Origin: Cupriavidus sp. YR651
GTDB taxonomy: Bacteria > Pseudomonadota > Gammaproteobacteria > Burkholderiales > Burkholderiaceae
NCBI RefSeq assembly: GCF_900101625.1
Contig: NZ_FMYZ01000016.1
Span: forward strand, 1-64,000
Reading direction: 5' to 3'
DNA length: 64,000 nucleotides
Shown here: in pieces, positions 35,751 to 46,967 of the stretch
Numbering within the stretch: the stretch's first letter is position 1
Layout of the letters: every line of letters begins with the position of its first letter
Made by a program: the position numbers and the translations under genes
Notes under the pieces: model-generated
What the model was told of the DNA's origin: nothing
Database searches by the model: none
Seen by the model: the letters and a program-made list of their open reading frames with translations, nothing else

Positions 35751-36730
35751 GCTTCGTCGCCCATCCCAATATCGATCCGAAATCGCTGGGCAAGGTTGGC
35801 GTGCTGCTGGGCGGCCGCTCGGCCGAGCGCGAGATCTCGCTGCTCTCCGGCAATGGCGTGCTGGCCGCGCTGAGGTCGCGCGGCGTGGATGCACACCCGT
35901 TCGACCCGGGCCTGCAGTCGGTGGCGGAACTGGCCGCCGCGAAGTTCGACCGCGTCTTTATCGCGCTGCACGGCCGCTATGGCGAGGATGGCACGATCCA
36001 GGGCCTGCTGGAGCAGCTCGGCGTGCCCTACACGGGCAGCGGGGTGCTGCCGTCCGCGCTGGCCATGGACAAGCAGGCTACCAAGCGGCTGTGGATGACC
36101 CACGGCCTGCCCACGCCGCGCTTTGCCATGCTGCACGCGGATACCGATTTTGCCGCCGTGGTCGTGGACCTGGGCCTGCCGCTGATCGTCAAGCCGGCGC
36201 GCGAGGGATCGTCGATCGGCCTGACCAAGGTCACCGCCGCCGACCAGATGCGAGCCGCTTTCGAGCGCGCTGCCGCGCTCGATAACGACGTCATCGCCGA
36301 GTCGTTCATCGACGGCGCCGAGTTGACTTGCCCCGTTGTGGGGGAGGGTCCGACGGCCGAAGCGCTGCCCGTTATCAAGATTGTCGCGCCCGAGTCGAAC
36401 TACGACTATCAAAATAAGTACTTTACTGACGATACCCAATACCTGTGCCCCTCAACTTTGCCTGAAGCACTGGAACAGGAAGTGCGCGCGCTGGCGGTGG
36501 AGGCATTCCGGGTGCTGGGATGCCGCGGCTGGGCCCGCGCAGACGTGATGCTGACCCGCGACGGCAAGCCTTACCTGCTGGAAATGAATACGTCCCCGGG
36601 CATGACCGGCCATTCGCTGGTGCCGATGGCGGCGCGGGCGGTGGGCATCAGCTACGAGGACTTTGTCATGCAGGTGGTGGCCCAGGCCACGCTGGACCTG
36701 CATCCGAACGAGCACTGGAAGCCCGAATAA
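35747..36730 (+). CDS. ddlB: D-alanine--D-alanine ligase B
   Basis: An ATP-grasp ligase of 327 aa producing the D-Ala-D-Ala dipeptide used by MurF. VGVLLGGRSAEREISLLSGNGV, ALHGRYGEDGTIQGLLE, PYTGSGVLPSALAMDK, KPAREGSSIGLTKV and LLEMNTSPGMTGHSLVP are diagnostic, with metal-binding Glu and Asn in EMN. The start is set by the ATGA overlap with murC. The stretch at 36340-36470 is noticeably less GC-rich than its surroundings but the frame and motifs are intact. Confidence 0.96.
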   Translation: MSFVAHPNIDPKSLGKVGVLLGGRSAEREISLLSGNGVLAALRSRGVDAHPFDPGLQSVAELAAAKFDRVFIALHGRYGEDGTIQGLLEQLGVPYTGSGVLPSALAMDKQATKRLWMTHGLPTPRFAMLHADTDFAAVVVDLGLPLIVKPAREGSSIGLTKVTAADQMRAAFERAAALDNDVIAESFIDGAELTCPVVGEGPTAEALPVIKIVAPESNYDYQNKYFTDDTQYLCPSTLPEALEQEVRALAVEAFRVLGCRGWARADVMLTRDGKPYLLEMNTSPGMTGHSLVPMAARAVGISYEDFVMQVVAQATLDLHPNEHWKPE

Positions 36731-36774
36731 CGCAGCAATAACCGGAACCGGCCTGACCGCCCCGACCTGACGAC

Positions 36775-37665
36775 ATGTGGCATAACGCGCGCCTGCTCAA
36801 CCTCATCGCCTCAGCGCTCTACGCGCTGGTGGCGCTGATGGCGCTCGCTGCCGGCCTGCTGTGGCTGGCCCAGCGGCCGGTGTTCGCCATTACCCATGTC
36901 GACCTGACGTCGATGGGCGGCGAACCGCTGCGGCATGTCAACGGCCCGAGCGTGCGGGCCAACGCGCTGGGCAAGCTGTCGGGCAATTTCTTCACGCTGG
37001 ACCTGAATGCGGCGCGGCAGGCGTTCGAGTCGGTGCCGTGGGTGCGCCACGCCAGCGTGCGCCGCGAATGGCCGAACGGCCTGGCGGTGGAAGTGGAAGA
37101 GCATGAAGCCCTTGGCACCTGGGGCAGCACGGACGGTGGACGGCTGATCAACACCTATGGCGAGGTGTTCGTGGCCAACACCGCCGAAGCCGAAGAGGAT
37201 GCCCAGCTGCTGGCGCTGGACGGGCCGCCGGACAGCGAGGAGGACGTGGTCGAGAAGCTGGAGATCATGCGCGAGTGGTTCCGCCCGCTGAAGGTCGAGC
37301 CGCTGGCCGTGGCGTTGTCGTCCCGCTATGCATGGCGGGCGAAGTTGTCGAACGGCATGGTCATCGAACTCGGTCGCGAACAGACGGACGAGGACAGGGC
37401 TGCCATGGAGGCGCGGGTCAAGCGCTTCGTGGCGGCGTGGCCGCAGGTGACGGAGCAATGGGGCAAGCAGGTCGAGTACGCGGACCTGCGCTACCCCAAC
37501 GGCTTTTCCATCCGCGCCGCCAATGTGCGATTCCTGACCGATGCCCAGGCTGCCGCGGCAGCCAAGGCAGCGGCCAAGGCAGTTACCCCCCAGGCGGCTT
37601 CGGCCGGCAATACCAACAACAATCCGACGCGACTCAAGAGCAAGAACGCGGAGAAAACCCGATGA
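36775..37665 (+). CDS. ftsQ: cell division protein FtsQ
   Basis: A 296-aa bitopic membrane protein that recruits FtsL and FtsB. A membrane helix (ASALYALVALMALAAGLLWLA) follows a short cytoplasmic N-terminus. The POTRA domain runs from about residue 37 (FAITHVDLTSMGGEPLRHV), with LNAARQAFESVPWVRHASVRREWPNGL, and the FtsQ beta domain ends near DLRYPNGFSIRAA. The C-terminal tail is Ala/Lys/Asn-rich and poorly conserved. It overlaps ftsA by ATGA. Confidence 0.94.
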   Translation: MWHNARLLNLIASALYALVALMALAAGLLWLAQRPVFAITHVDLTSMGGEPLRHVNGPSVRANALGKLSGNFFTLDLNAARQAFESVPWVRHASVRREWPNGLAVEVEEHEALGTWGSTDGGRLINTYGEVFVANTAEAEEDAQLLALDGPPDSEEDVVEKLEIMREWFRPLKVEPLAVALSSRYAWRAKLSNGMVIELGREQTDEDRAAMEARVKRFVAAWPQVTEQWGKQVEYADLRYPNGFSIRAANVRFLTDAQAAAAAKAAAKAVTPQAASAGNTNNNPTRLKSKNAEKTR

Positions 37666-38894
37666 GCAAGGAATACAAGGACTTACTGGTCGGTCTCGAC
37701 ATCGGCACCTCGAAGGTGGCGGCGGTGGTCGCGGAACTGCGCCCCGACGACAGCTACGAAGTGATCGGGATGGGCCAGTCCGAGTCCAAGGGTCTGAAGA
37801 AGGGGGTCGTGGTCAATATCGAGGCCACCGTGCAGTCCATCCAGCGCGCGCTCGAAGAGGCCGAGCTGATGGCGGACTGCAAGATCGCCGAGGTCTTCAC
37901 CGGCATCGCCGGCAGCCACATCCGCAGCTTCAACTCCAGCGGCATGGTGGCGATCAAGGACAAGGAGGTCACGCAGACGGATGTGGCCCGGGTGATCGAG
38001 ACCGCCAAGGCGGTCAACATCCCTACCGATCAGCAGATCCTGCACATCCTCACGCAGGAATTCATCATCGACGGCCAGGAAGACGTGCGCGAGCCGATCG
38101 GCATGAGCGGCATCCGCCTGGAGGTCAAGGTCCACATCGTCACGGGCGCGGTCAGCGCGGCGCAGAACATCGTCAAGTGCGTGCGCCGCTGTGGCCTGGA
38201 GGTGCACGACCTGATCCTGCAGCCGCTGGCTTCGAGCCTGGCGGTGCTGACCGAAGATGAGAAGGAACTGGGCGTGGTGCTGGTCGATATCGGTGGCGGC
38301 ACCACCGATATCGCCATCTTCAGCGAAGGCGCGATCCGGCATACGGCCGTGATTCCCATCGCCGGGGACCAGATCACCAACGACATCGCGATGGCGCTGC
38401 GCACGCCGACGCCCGATGCCGAGGACATCAAGATCCAGTACGGCATCGCCAAGCAGGCGATTGCGGACCCGGAAGACATGATCGAAGTGCCGGGTGTGGG
38501 CGATCGCGGCACGCGCACGCTGTCCCGCCAGGCGCTGGCCGCCGTGATCGAGCCGCGCATCGAGGAACTGTATTCGCTGGTGCACCAGGTGGTGCGTGAA
38601 TCCGGCTACGAGGAACTGCTGTCGTCCGGCGTGGTGATCACCGGCGGCACGGCCATGATGCCGGGCATGGTGGAGCTGGGCGAGGACATTTTCCTGAAGC
38701 CCGTGCGCGTGGGCGTGCCCGAATATCGCGGCAACCTGCACGAGGTGGTGAAGAGCCCGCGCTACTCCACCGTGATGGGCCTGCTGCTGGAAGGCCGCGT
38801 GCAACGCATGCGTGGCCGCAAGGTGGCCGTGCAGAGTGGCTCCGTCAAGCAGGTGTGGACGCGCATGAAGGAATGGTTTGTCGGCAACTTCTGA
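37662..38894 (+). CDS. ftsA: cell division protein FtsA
   Basis: A 410-aa actin-fold ATPase that tethers FtsZ to the membrane and signals divisome activation. GLDIGTSKVAAVVAEL is phosphate loop 1, the 1C domain includes ITGIAGSH-like FTGIAGSHIRSFNS, VDIGGGTTDIAIFSEG is phosphate loop 2, and VVITGGTAMMPGMVELGE is the adenosine motif. The C-terminus VWTRMKEWFVGNF is the amphipathic membrane-targeting helix. The start is in the ATGA overlap with ftsQ. Confidence 0.97.
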   Translation: MSKEYKDLLVGLDIGTSKVAAVVAELRPDDSYEVIGMGQSESKGLKKGVVVNIEATVQSIQRALEEAELMADCKIAEVFTGIAGSHIRSFNSSGMVAIKDKEVTQTDVARVIETAKAVNIPTDQQILHILTQEFIIDGQEDVREPIGMSGIRLEVKVHIVTGAVSAAQNIVKCVRRCGLEVHDLILQPLASSLAVLTEDEKELGVVLVDIGGGTTDIAIFSEGAIRHTAVIPIAGDQITNDIAMALRTPTPDAEDIKIQYGIAKQAIADPEDMIEVPGVGDRGTRTLSRQALAAVIEPRIEELYSLVHQVVRESGYEELLSSGVVITGGTAMMPGMVELGEDIFLKPVRVGVPEYRGNLHEVVKSPRYSTVMGLLLEGRVQRMRGRKVAVQSGSVKQVWTRMKEWFVGNF

Positions 38895-39058
38895 TGCCGT
38901 GGCAGGTCAGGCTTCTTGATATCCGCCATGCGCCGCGGTCAGCGGATCGCGCGATGGCACGTTGAGCAGGTTTCTTATTGTTGGTTTCTTGTTCAGGAAC
39001 CAAGGGTTGCGGCGGGGAGGCTGCAGCGTTTGGGGACTGATTCTTCTCGGAGGCAGTG

Positions 39059-40249
39059 ATGGACTTTGACATGATCGAAACGGAGATGCAGGACGGCACC
39101 ATCATCAAGGTGGTGGGCGTGGGCGGCGCGGGCGGTAACGCCGTGCAGCACATGATCAGCCGTGGCGTCCAGGGCGTGGAATTCATCTGCATGAACACCG
39201 ATGCCCAGGCGCTCAAGCGCTCCTCGGCATCGCGCGTGCTGCAGCTTGGCAACACTGGCCTTGGCGCCGGCGCCAAGCCGGAAGTCGGCCGCAACTGCGC
39301 CGAGCAGGCTCGCGAGCAGATCGCCGATTCCCTGCGTGGTGCGCACATGGTCTTCATCACTGCCGGCATGGGCGGCGGCACGGGCACCGGCGCCGCGCCG
39401 ATCGTGGCGCAGGTGGCCAAGGAAATGGGCATCCTTACCGTGGGCGTGGTCAGCAAGCCGTTCGAATTCGAAGGCGCACGCCGTGCCAAGGTGGCCGAAC
39501 ATGGTTCGAGCGAGCTTGAGTCGTCGGTGGACTCGCTGATCGTCGTGCTCAACGAGAAGCTGTTCGAGGTCATGGGCGACGACGCCGAGATGGACAAGTG
39601 CTTCCAGTGCGCCGATGACGTGCTGCACAACGCCGTGGCCGGCATCGCCGAAATCATCAATGTGGACGGTCTGGTGAACGTCGACTTCGAAGACGTGAAG
39701 ACGGTGATGGGCGAGCAGGGCAAGGCCATGATGGGCACGGCGACCGTGTCCGGCGTGGATCGCGCCCGCCTGGCCGCCGAGCAGGCCGTGGCCAGCCCGC
39801 TGCTGGAAGGCGTGGACCTGTCCGGCGCGCGTGGCGTGCTGGTCAACATCACGGCCAGCCGCTCGCTGAAGCTGTCGGAAACCAAGGAAGTCATGAACAC
39901 CATCCGCAGCTACGCCGCGGAGGATGCGACCGTGATTTTCGGTACGGTGTACGATGATTCGATGAGCGATGCGCTGCGCGTGACCGTGGTGGCCACGGGC
40001 CTGGGCCGCTCGGCCAAGAAGCAGCAGCCGATGACGCTGCTGAAGACCGGTACGGACAACATCCCGGTGCAGATGATGGGCGGGATGACCGCGGCTCCGG
40101 CGCATGCGACCCCGGACTACAGCGGCCTGGACACGCCGGCGGTATGGCGCAGCTCGCGGGAATCGGCATCCGCCCACGTGGCGGCGCTGCAAGAAAAGGG
40201 TGTGGACACGTACGACATCCCGGCCTTCCTGCGCAAGCAGGCAGACTGA
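39059..40249 (+). CDS. ftsZ: cell division GTPase FtsZ
   Basis: A tubulin-like GTPase of 396 aa that forms the Z ring. IKVVGVGGAGGNAVQHMI, the tubulin signature GGGTGTGAAPIVAQ, and the T7 loop NVDFEDVKTVM are present. The C-terminal peptide DIPAFLRKQAD, which binds FtsA, lies after a short linker. ATG 39059 is used; a GTG directly before it would add one residue. CTCGGAGG is about 6 nt upstream. A 164-bp gap separates it from ftsA and may hold an internal promoter, though none was clear. Confidence 0.98.
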   Translation: MDFDMIETEMQDGTIIKVVGVGGAGGNAVQHMISRGVQGVEFICMNTDAQALKRSSASRVLQLGNTGLGAGAKPEVGRNCAEQAREQIADSLRGAHMVFITAGMGGGTGTGAAPIVAQVAKEMGILTVGVVSKPFEFEGARRAKVAEHGSSELESSVDSLIVVLNEKLFEVMGDDAEMDKCFQCADDVLHNAVAGIAEIINVDGLVNVDFEDVKTVMGEQGKAMMGTATVSGVDRARLAAEQAVASPLLEGVDLSGARGVLVNITASRSLKLSETKEVMNTIRSYAAEDATVIFGTVYDDSMSDALRVTVVATGLGRSAKKQQPMTLLKTGTDNIPVQMMGGMTAAPAHATPDYSGLDTPAVWRSSRESASAHVAALQEKGVDTYDIPAFLRKQAD

Positions 40250-40496
40250 GTTGGGCCCCGGCAGGGCGGCGGCGGCGGCCGCACGCCTGGCAGGTTGTCC
40301 AAGGTCCCTTCGGCGACGCCTGAGCGCTCCCTATCCGCTCGGCATTCGCCCGGACTGACGCAACCCGTCAGCGTGCCCGGCTGCGCGCGCCCGCGCTGGA
40401 GTACGTCAGCCCGCATCCCGTTGCCGGGACAGGCAGGCCATCGGCCGCCTCCCCGGACTGGTTTCCCGCCTTCCCGCGGCGGGATGTGCAGTTGCC
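40250..40496. other. intergenic region after ftsZ
   Basis: Very GC-rich DNA with no supported gene. It leads into a strong terminator at 40497-40535, so it is probably the 3' untranslated part of the division operon transcript. Confidence 0.5.
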
Positions 40497-40535
40497 CGCG
40501 CGGCGCGTCTCAGGACGTGCCGCGCGGCGTTTTTG
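40497..40535 (+). terminator. terminator of the mra/dcw cluster
   Basis: CGCGCGGCGCGT at 40497-40508 pairs with ACGTGCCGCGCG at 40515-40526 (11 of 12 positions), followed by GCGTTTTTG. It ends the division cluster before the peroxiredoxin gene. Confidence 0.85.
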
Positions 40536-40573
40536 TAGCAAGGTGTTTCCTGAGCACCTGAATGCGATCCCGC

Positions 40574-40602
40574 TTGGTTGAGGCGGGATCCGCCCCTATG
40601 AT
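40574..40602 (+). promoter_or_regulatory. promoter of the peroxiredoxin gene
   Basis: TTGGTT at 40574-40579 and TATGAT at 40597-40602 are spaced by 17 bp, downstream of the division-cluster terminator and about 30 bp before the peroxiredoxin start. The -35 lies in the loop of a hairpin (GATCCCGC/GCGGGATC), which could be an operator, though this is speculative. Confidence 0.6.
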
Positions 40603-40634
40603 GCAGGCAGGGTTTTTACGGAGGAAACCATTCC

Positions 40635-41141
40635 ATGATCGCTGTAGGCCAACGCGTCCCGGACGCAACGCTGTACGAGTTCTTCGATGTCGAGACCGAG
40701 GGCTGCGCGCTGGGCCCCAATGCGTTCCCCGTGGCCGAGCTGGTCAAGGGCCGCAAGATCGTGGTGTTCGGTCTTCCCGGCGCGTTCACGCCGACCTGCT
40801 CCGCCAAGCATGTGCCCGGCTACGTGAAGCTGCATGACGAGCTGCGCGCGGCAGGGATCGACGAGATCTGGTGCCATTCGGTCAACGACGCCTTTGTCAT
40901 GGGCGCGTGGGGCCGTGAGCAGAAGGCTGGCGACAAGGTCCGCATGATGGGCGATGGCGCGGCACAGTGGGCCAAGGCCCTGGGTCTCGACCAGGACCTG
41001 AGCCAGCGCGGCCTGGGCGTGCGCGCGCAGCGCTACGCCATGGTGCTCGACGACGGCGTCGTCACGCACCTGTTCGTGGAAGCTCCAGGCGAATTCAAGG
41101 TCAGCAGCGCCGAATCCGTCTTGCAGGCGTTGCGCGCCTGA
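40635..41141 (+). CDS. peroxiredoxin (Prx5 type)
   Basis: A 168-aa thiol peroxidase of the Prx5/redoxin type that reduces H2O2 and organic hydroperoxides. The active-site motif PGAFTPTC has the peroxidatic Cys55, with Thr52. Further Cys at about 24 and 79 could act as resolving residues. WCHSVNDAFVMGAWG and GVRAQRYAMVLDDGVV are typical of the family. There is no glutaredoxin fusion or signal peptide. It lies between ftsZ and lpxC with its own promoter and terminator-isolated, an arrangement common in Burkholderiaceae. TACGGAGG is upstream of the ATG. Confidence 0.94.
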   Translation: MIAVGQRVPDATLYEFFDVETEGCALGPNAFPVAELVKGRKIVVFGLPGAFTPTCSAKHVPGYVKLHDELRAAGIDEIWCHSVNDAFVMGAWGREQKAGDKVRMMGDGAAQWAKALGLDQDLSQRGLGVRAQRYAMVLDDGVVTHLFVEAPGEFKVSSAESVLQALRA

Positions 41142-41276
41142 CACGATTGATCGGGCACAAAGTGACGAAAAAACTGCTTTTGTGGCGCTGAATAACACCC
41201 CGAAACAAAGTGGTGCAGCGCAATACACAGAGCAGTGGTAGCATTGCGTTATTAGAATTTGTGCCCAATAGCTTTT

Positions 41277-41282
41277 TATAAT
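41277..41282 (+). promoter_or_regulatory. possible -10 element for lpxC
   Basis: A consensus TATAAT lies only 13 bp before the lpxC ATG, in an AT-rich stretch. If used, the leader would be about 7 nt. The best -35 candidate, TTAGAA at 41252, has a 19-bp spacer. The GTTGAGG at 41284-41290 is the likely ribosome binding site, so use of this promoter would almost remove it. Confidence 0.35.
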
Positions 41283-41295
41283 AGTTGAGGCTGTC

Positions 41296-42213
41296 ATGCT
41301 CAAGCAGCGCACCATCAAATCCCTGGTGAAGACGGTCGGCATCGGTTTGCACTCGGGTCGCAAAGTGACGCTGACCCTGCGACCGGCTCCGACCGATGCC
41401 GGCATCGTGTTCACCCGCGTCGACCTGCCCGAGGCAGTCGAGATCCCCGTGGCCGCCTCGGCCATTGGCGACACCCGTCTGGCGTCCGTGCTGCAGAAGG
41501 ATGGTGCGCGTGTTTCCACCGTCGAGCACCTGATGTCGGCATGCGCCGGCCTCGGTATCGACAATCTCTATGTCGACGTCGACGCCGAAGAAATCCCGAT
41601 CATGGATGGCAGCGCGGCGTCGTTCGTGTTTCTGCTGCAGTCGGCCGGCATCGAGGAACAACCTGCCGCCAAGCGTTTCATCCGCGTGAAGAAGGCCGTG
41701 GAAGTCCGCGAGGGCGACAAGCTGGCCCGGCTGGAGCCGTTCTTCGGCTTCAAGCTCTCGTTCACGATCGACTTCCGCCACCCTGCCGTCGACAAGACCG
41801 GCCAGGCGTTCTCGATCGATTTTGCCGACACCAGCTATGTGCGCGAGATCGCTCGTGCCCGTACGTTCGGGTTTGCGCATGAAGTGGAAGCGCTGCGCGA
41901 AATGGGCCTGGCCCGCGGCGGCAGCCTGGACAATGCGATCGTGCTCGACGAGCATCGCATGCTCAATAACGAAGAACTGCGCTATGGCGACGAATTCGTC
42001 CGCCACAAGATCCTCGACGCGATTGGCGATTTGTATGTGGTCGGCCATCCGTTGATCGGCGCGTACATTGCCAACAAGTCCGGCCACGGCCTGAACAATC
42101 AGCTGCTGCGTGCGCTGCTGGCAGACCAGGAAGCGTATGAGTTCGTGACGTTCGACAAGGTCGAAGAAGCGCCCGCGGCATTCCTGCCGCAGATCCAGCC
42201 AGCATTTGCCTGA
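41296..42213 (+). CDS. lpxC: UDP-3-O-acyl-N-acetylglucosamine deacetylase
   Basis: A 305-aa zinc enzyme for the committed step of lipid A synthesis. MLKQRTIKSLVKTVGIGLHSG is the classic N-terminus. VEHLMSACAGLGIDNLYVDVD holds the zinc ligand His78; RHKILDAIGDLYVVGHPLIGAY supplies the other His/Asp zinc ligands; MDGSAASFVFLLQSAGIEEQ is also conserved. It is cytoplasmic and in other bacteria its level is set by proteolysis. A terminator follows 36 bp after the stop. Confidence 0.97.
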   Translation: MLKQRTIKSLVKTVGIGLHSGRKVTLTLRPAPTDAGIVFTRVDLPEAVEIPVAASAIGDTRLASVLQKDGARVSTVEHLMSACAGLGIDNLYVDVDAEEIPIMDGSAASFVFLLQSAGIEEQPAAKRFIRVKKAVEVREGDKLARLEPFFGFKLSFTIDFRHPAVDKTGQAFSIDFADTSYVREIARARTFGFAHEVEALREMGLARGGSLDNAIVLDEHRMLNNEELRYGDEFVRHKILDAIGDLYVVGHPLIGAYIANKSGHGLNNQLLRALLADQEAYEFVTFDKVEEAPAAFLPQIQPAFA

Positions 42214-42247
42214 TCGCCGCCCGGCCTGGCGCCGGCGCGGAAACGAG

Positions 42248-42272
42248 AACGGCCTCCTTCGGGAGGCCGTCT
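42248..42272. terminator. terminator between lpxC and the dciA-like gene
   Basis: ACGGCCTCC-TTCG-GGAGGCCGT is a perfect 9-bp stem with a stable tetraloop, followed by CTTGCTTTG. The T-tract is weak, so efficiency is uncertain. The reverse strand has GTTCTCGTTTC after the stem and may serve the converging gene. Confidence 0.75.
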
Positions 42273-42321
42273 TGCTTTGGTGCGGGTCTTTCGTGTCGCG
42301 GACGGCTTGCCAGTCGAGCCT

Positions 42322-42831
42322 TCAGCGGCTGCGGTGGTGGGCGAGCAGCATCTCCACGGCATCCTTGAGCGGCGATTCCGGCAGGCTCCTGGCCAGTGCA
42401 TCCATGCTGGCCAGCCCGGCCGGGGCCATGTTGGCGGCGCGAGGTTTGCGCTCCACCGGGGGGGCGTCCCAGTCCCCGCGCCCGACCTCAGGTTGTACCC
42501 GTACACGGATTGCGGTAACCTGCGATCCCCGCTGTTGCAGCCGGGTAAGTAGGGTCGGCACCACTTGCCGTACCCGCGCGGCCGCCGCGCCATGCGCGGC
42601 CAGCAACAGCAATGTCGCTTCCGGCTGGGGGCCGCGGTTGTCGTGTTTGACACCGGCCACCGCGATTCCGGCCTGCAAGCCTCGCGGCAGGAGTGACAGG
42701 ACTTCCGCTTCCAGTGACGCCAGTTCACGCGCCGTCTGCATCAGCGCCGAGACCGGCCCGGACTTTGCCAGCCAATCGTTGAGCGGCTTGGCAGCCGGGG
42801 TCTGGAGAGCGTGGTGAGTGAACATGCGCAT
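42322..42831 (-). CDS. DUF721/DciA-like protein
   Basis: A 169-aa protein resembling DciA (DUF721), the loader or helper of replicative helicase DnaB in bacteria that lack DnaC. The N-terminal HALQTPAAKPLNDWLAKSG and LMQTARELASLEAEVLSLLPRGL form the helical/KH-like start, then LLLLAAHGAAAARVRQVVPTLLTRLQQRG fits the DUF721 core, with VTAIRVRVQPEV after it. The C-terminal tail is low in conservation. Match to the family is by pattern only. It is divergent from the M23 peptidase and converges on lpxC. A second ATG at 42825 could be the start. Confidence 0.75.
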   Translation of the reverse strand: MRMFTHHALQTPAAKPLNDWLAKSGPVSALMQTARELASLEAEVLSLLPRGLQAGIAVAGVKHDNRGPQPEATLLLLAAHGAAAARVRQVVPTLLTRLQQRGSQVTAIRVRVQPEVGRGDWDAPPVERKPRAANMAPAGLASMDALARSLPESPLKDAVEMLLAHHRSR

Positions 42832-42934
42832 GCGCGCATTCTAGCGCGCAATCCCGCCCGTCCGAGAGCCGGGATGCCACGCCCGCATGCGCGCCGGGGC
42901 CGTTCAGGCCCTTTTTTGCGTTGGGGGTAAGGTC

Positions 42935-43846
42935 ATGCAAATCATCGTGCTCCATCCGCGCGAGCCGCGGGTGTTCCGTTTCCAGCTCACACGGCCACGC
43001 GCCGTGCTGCTTGGCATGCTGTTGTGCGCTCTCGTGGCGACCGCATCGTCCGGCCTGACCTGGCTCCTGGCACGCGCCAGCGCGGCGCCCGAGCTTTCGC
43101 GGCAGGCGCGCGACAACGCCTATCTGCGTGAAAACCTAGCCGTGCTGGCCGCCCGCGTGGGCGAGCTCCAGGCGCAGATGGTCCGCCTGGATGCCCTCGG
43201 CGAGCGGGTCTCCGGCCTGGCCGGCATCTCGCCGCAAGACTTCGATTTCCGTCACCGCCCCGCCCGGGGAGGCCCGGCGCCCGCCGGGACTTCGCGCGAT
43301 CTGACGCTGCCAGAACTGCGCGACGAACTGCTACGCCTTGGCGAGCAGGCCGATCACCGCGTGGATTATTTCGACGTGATCGAGGGGGCGTTGATGGATC
43401 GCCAGCTTCGTGAGCACCGCATCCCCAGCGTGATGCCTGTGGCCGCAGGCTACGATGGCTCCAGCTTCGGCGCCCGTATCGACCCGTTCTCCGGCCGGCG
43501 TACCCAGCACGATGGCGTCGACTTCGTCGCGCCGCCCGGCACGCCGATCGTGGCAGCGGCCGGCGGCGTCGTGGTTGCGGCGGAATGGCACCACGAATAC
43601 GGGAACATGATCGACATCGACCACGGCAACGGGCTCAAGACGCGCTATGCGCATGCGTCGAAGTCGCTGGTGAAGGTGGGGGATCTGGTCCGGCCCGGCC
43701 AGCTGATTGCCCGGGTGGGGAGCACGGGGCGATCGACCGGGTCGCACCTGCACTTCGAGGTGCATGTGAATGGTGTGCCACGTAACCCGACCGCTTTCCT
43801 GACGGCCGCGGTGCCGGCACCGACCGATCGCACGGCAATCCGGTAG
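42935..43846 (+). CDS. M23 family metallopeptidase
   Basis: A 303-aa LytM-type envelope peptidase. A short cytoplasmic N-terminus leads into one membrane helix (VLLGMLLCALVATASSGLTWLLA), then a coiled coil (about residues 55-90, ENLAVLAARVGELQAQM). The C-terminal M23 domain has FSGRRTQHDGVDFVAPPGTPIVAA with the first His/Asp ligands and GSTGRSTGSHLHFEVHVNG with the HxH pair, so zinc ligands appear complete and it may be an active DD-endopeptidase. GGGGGTAAGG lies upstream of the ATG. It precedes secA, a placement typical of betaproteobacteria. Confidence 0.9.
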   Translation: MQIIVLHPREPRVFRFQLTRPRAVLLGMLLCALVATASSGLTWLLARASAAPELSRQARDNAYLRENLAVLAARVGELQAQMVRLDALGERVSGLAGISPQDFDFRHRPARGGPAPAGTSRDLTLPELRDELLRLGEQADHRVDYFDVIEGALMDRQLREHRIPSVMPVAAGYDGSSFGARIDPFSGRRTQHDGVDFVAPPGTPIVAAAGGVVVAAEWHHEYGNMIDIDHGNGLKTRYAHASKSLVKVGDLVRPGQLIARVGSTGRSTGSHLHFEVHVNGVPRNPTAFLTAAVPAPTDRTAIR

Positions 43847-44074
43847 CCGCTTGTTGCCGCGCGGAACATTGAAGTCGGCTCCATTGTCCCAACCTGACCC
43901 GCAAGGTAGCCGGCCGATGTCCGGGCGGCTGTTGCTCCAGCGCAGAATCGGTGCCGGCGCGGCCCCGGCCACGACACCGGCACATGATAAACTCGGCGTT
44001 TCGCGCCAATCCACCCATTCCTCGCGCCGTCGCCCCGGGTCGCTTCGGGCTACGCGCGCAGGTGAAAGCACTCG

Positions 44075-46867
<2,793 letters not shown>

Positions 46868-46917
46868 GCGCAAGCCGCGACACCTGACAGTCACTGACTG
46901 AAGTCATCATCGAATGC

Positions 46918-46943
46918 AACATGCCCGCGCAAGCGGGCATGTT
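46918..46943 (+). terminator. hairpin between secA and argJ
   Basis: AACATGCCCGC-GCAA-GCGGGCATGTT is a perfect 11-bp stem. It lacks a T-tract (TTCGTC follows), so it may be a Rho-assisted terminator, an mRNA 3' stabiliser for secA, or a leader structure for argJ, whose start is 24 nt further on. Confidence 0.55.
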
Positions 46944-46967
46944 CGTCAAAGCAGAGAGGAAACGCAC

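Noticed and set aside
38895..39058. An internal ftsZ promoter in the ftsA-ftsZ gap
   Set aside because: TTGAGC at 38962 has no -10 at suitable spacing; the gap is suggestive but no pair could be supported.
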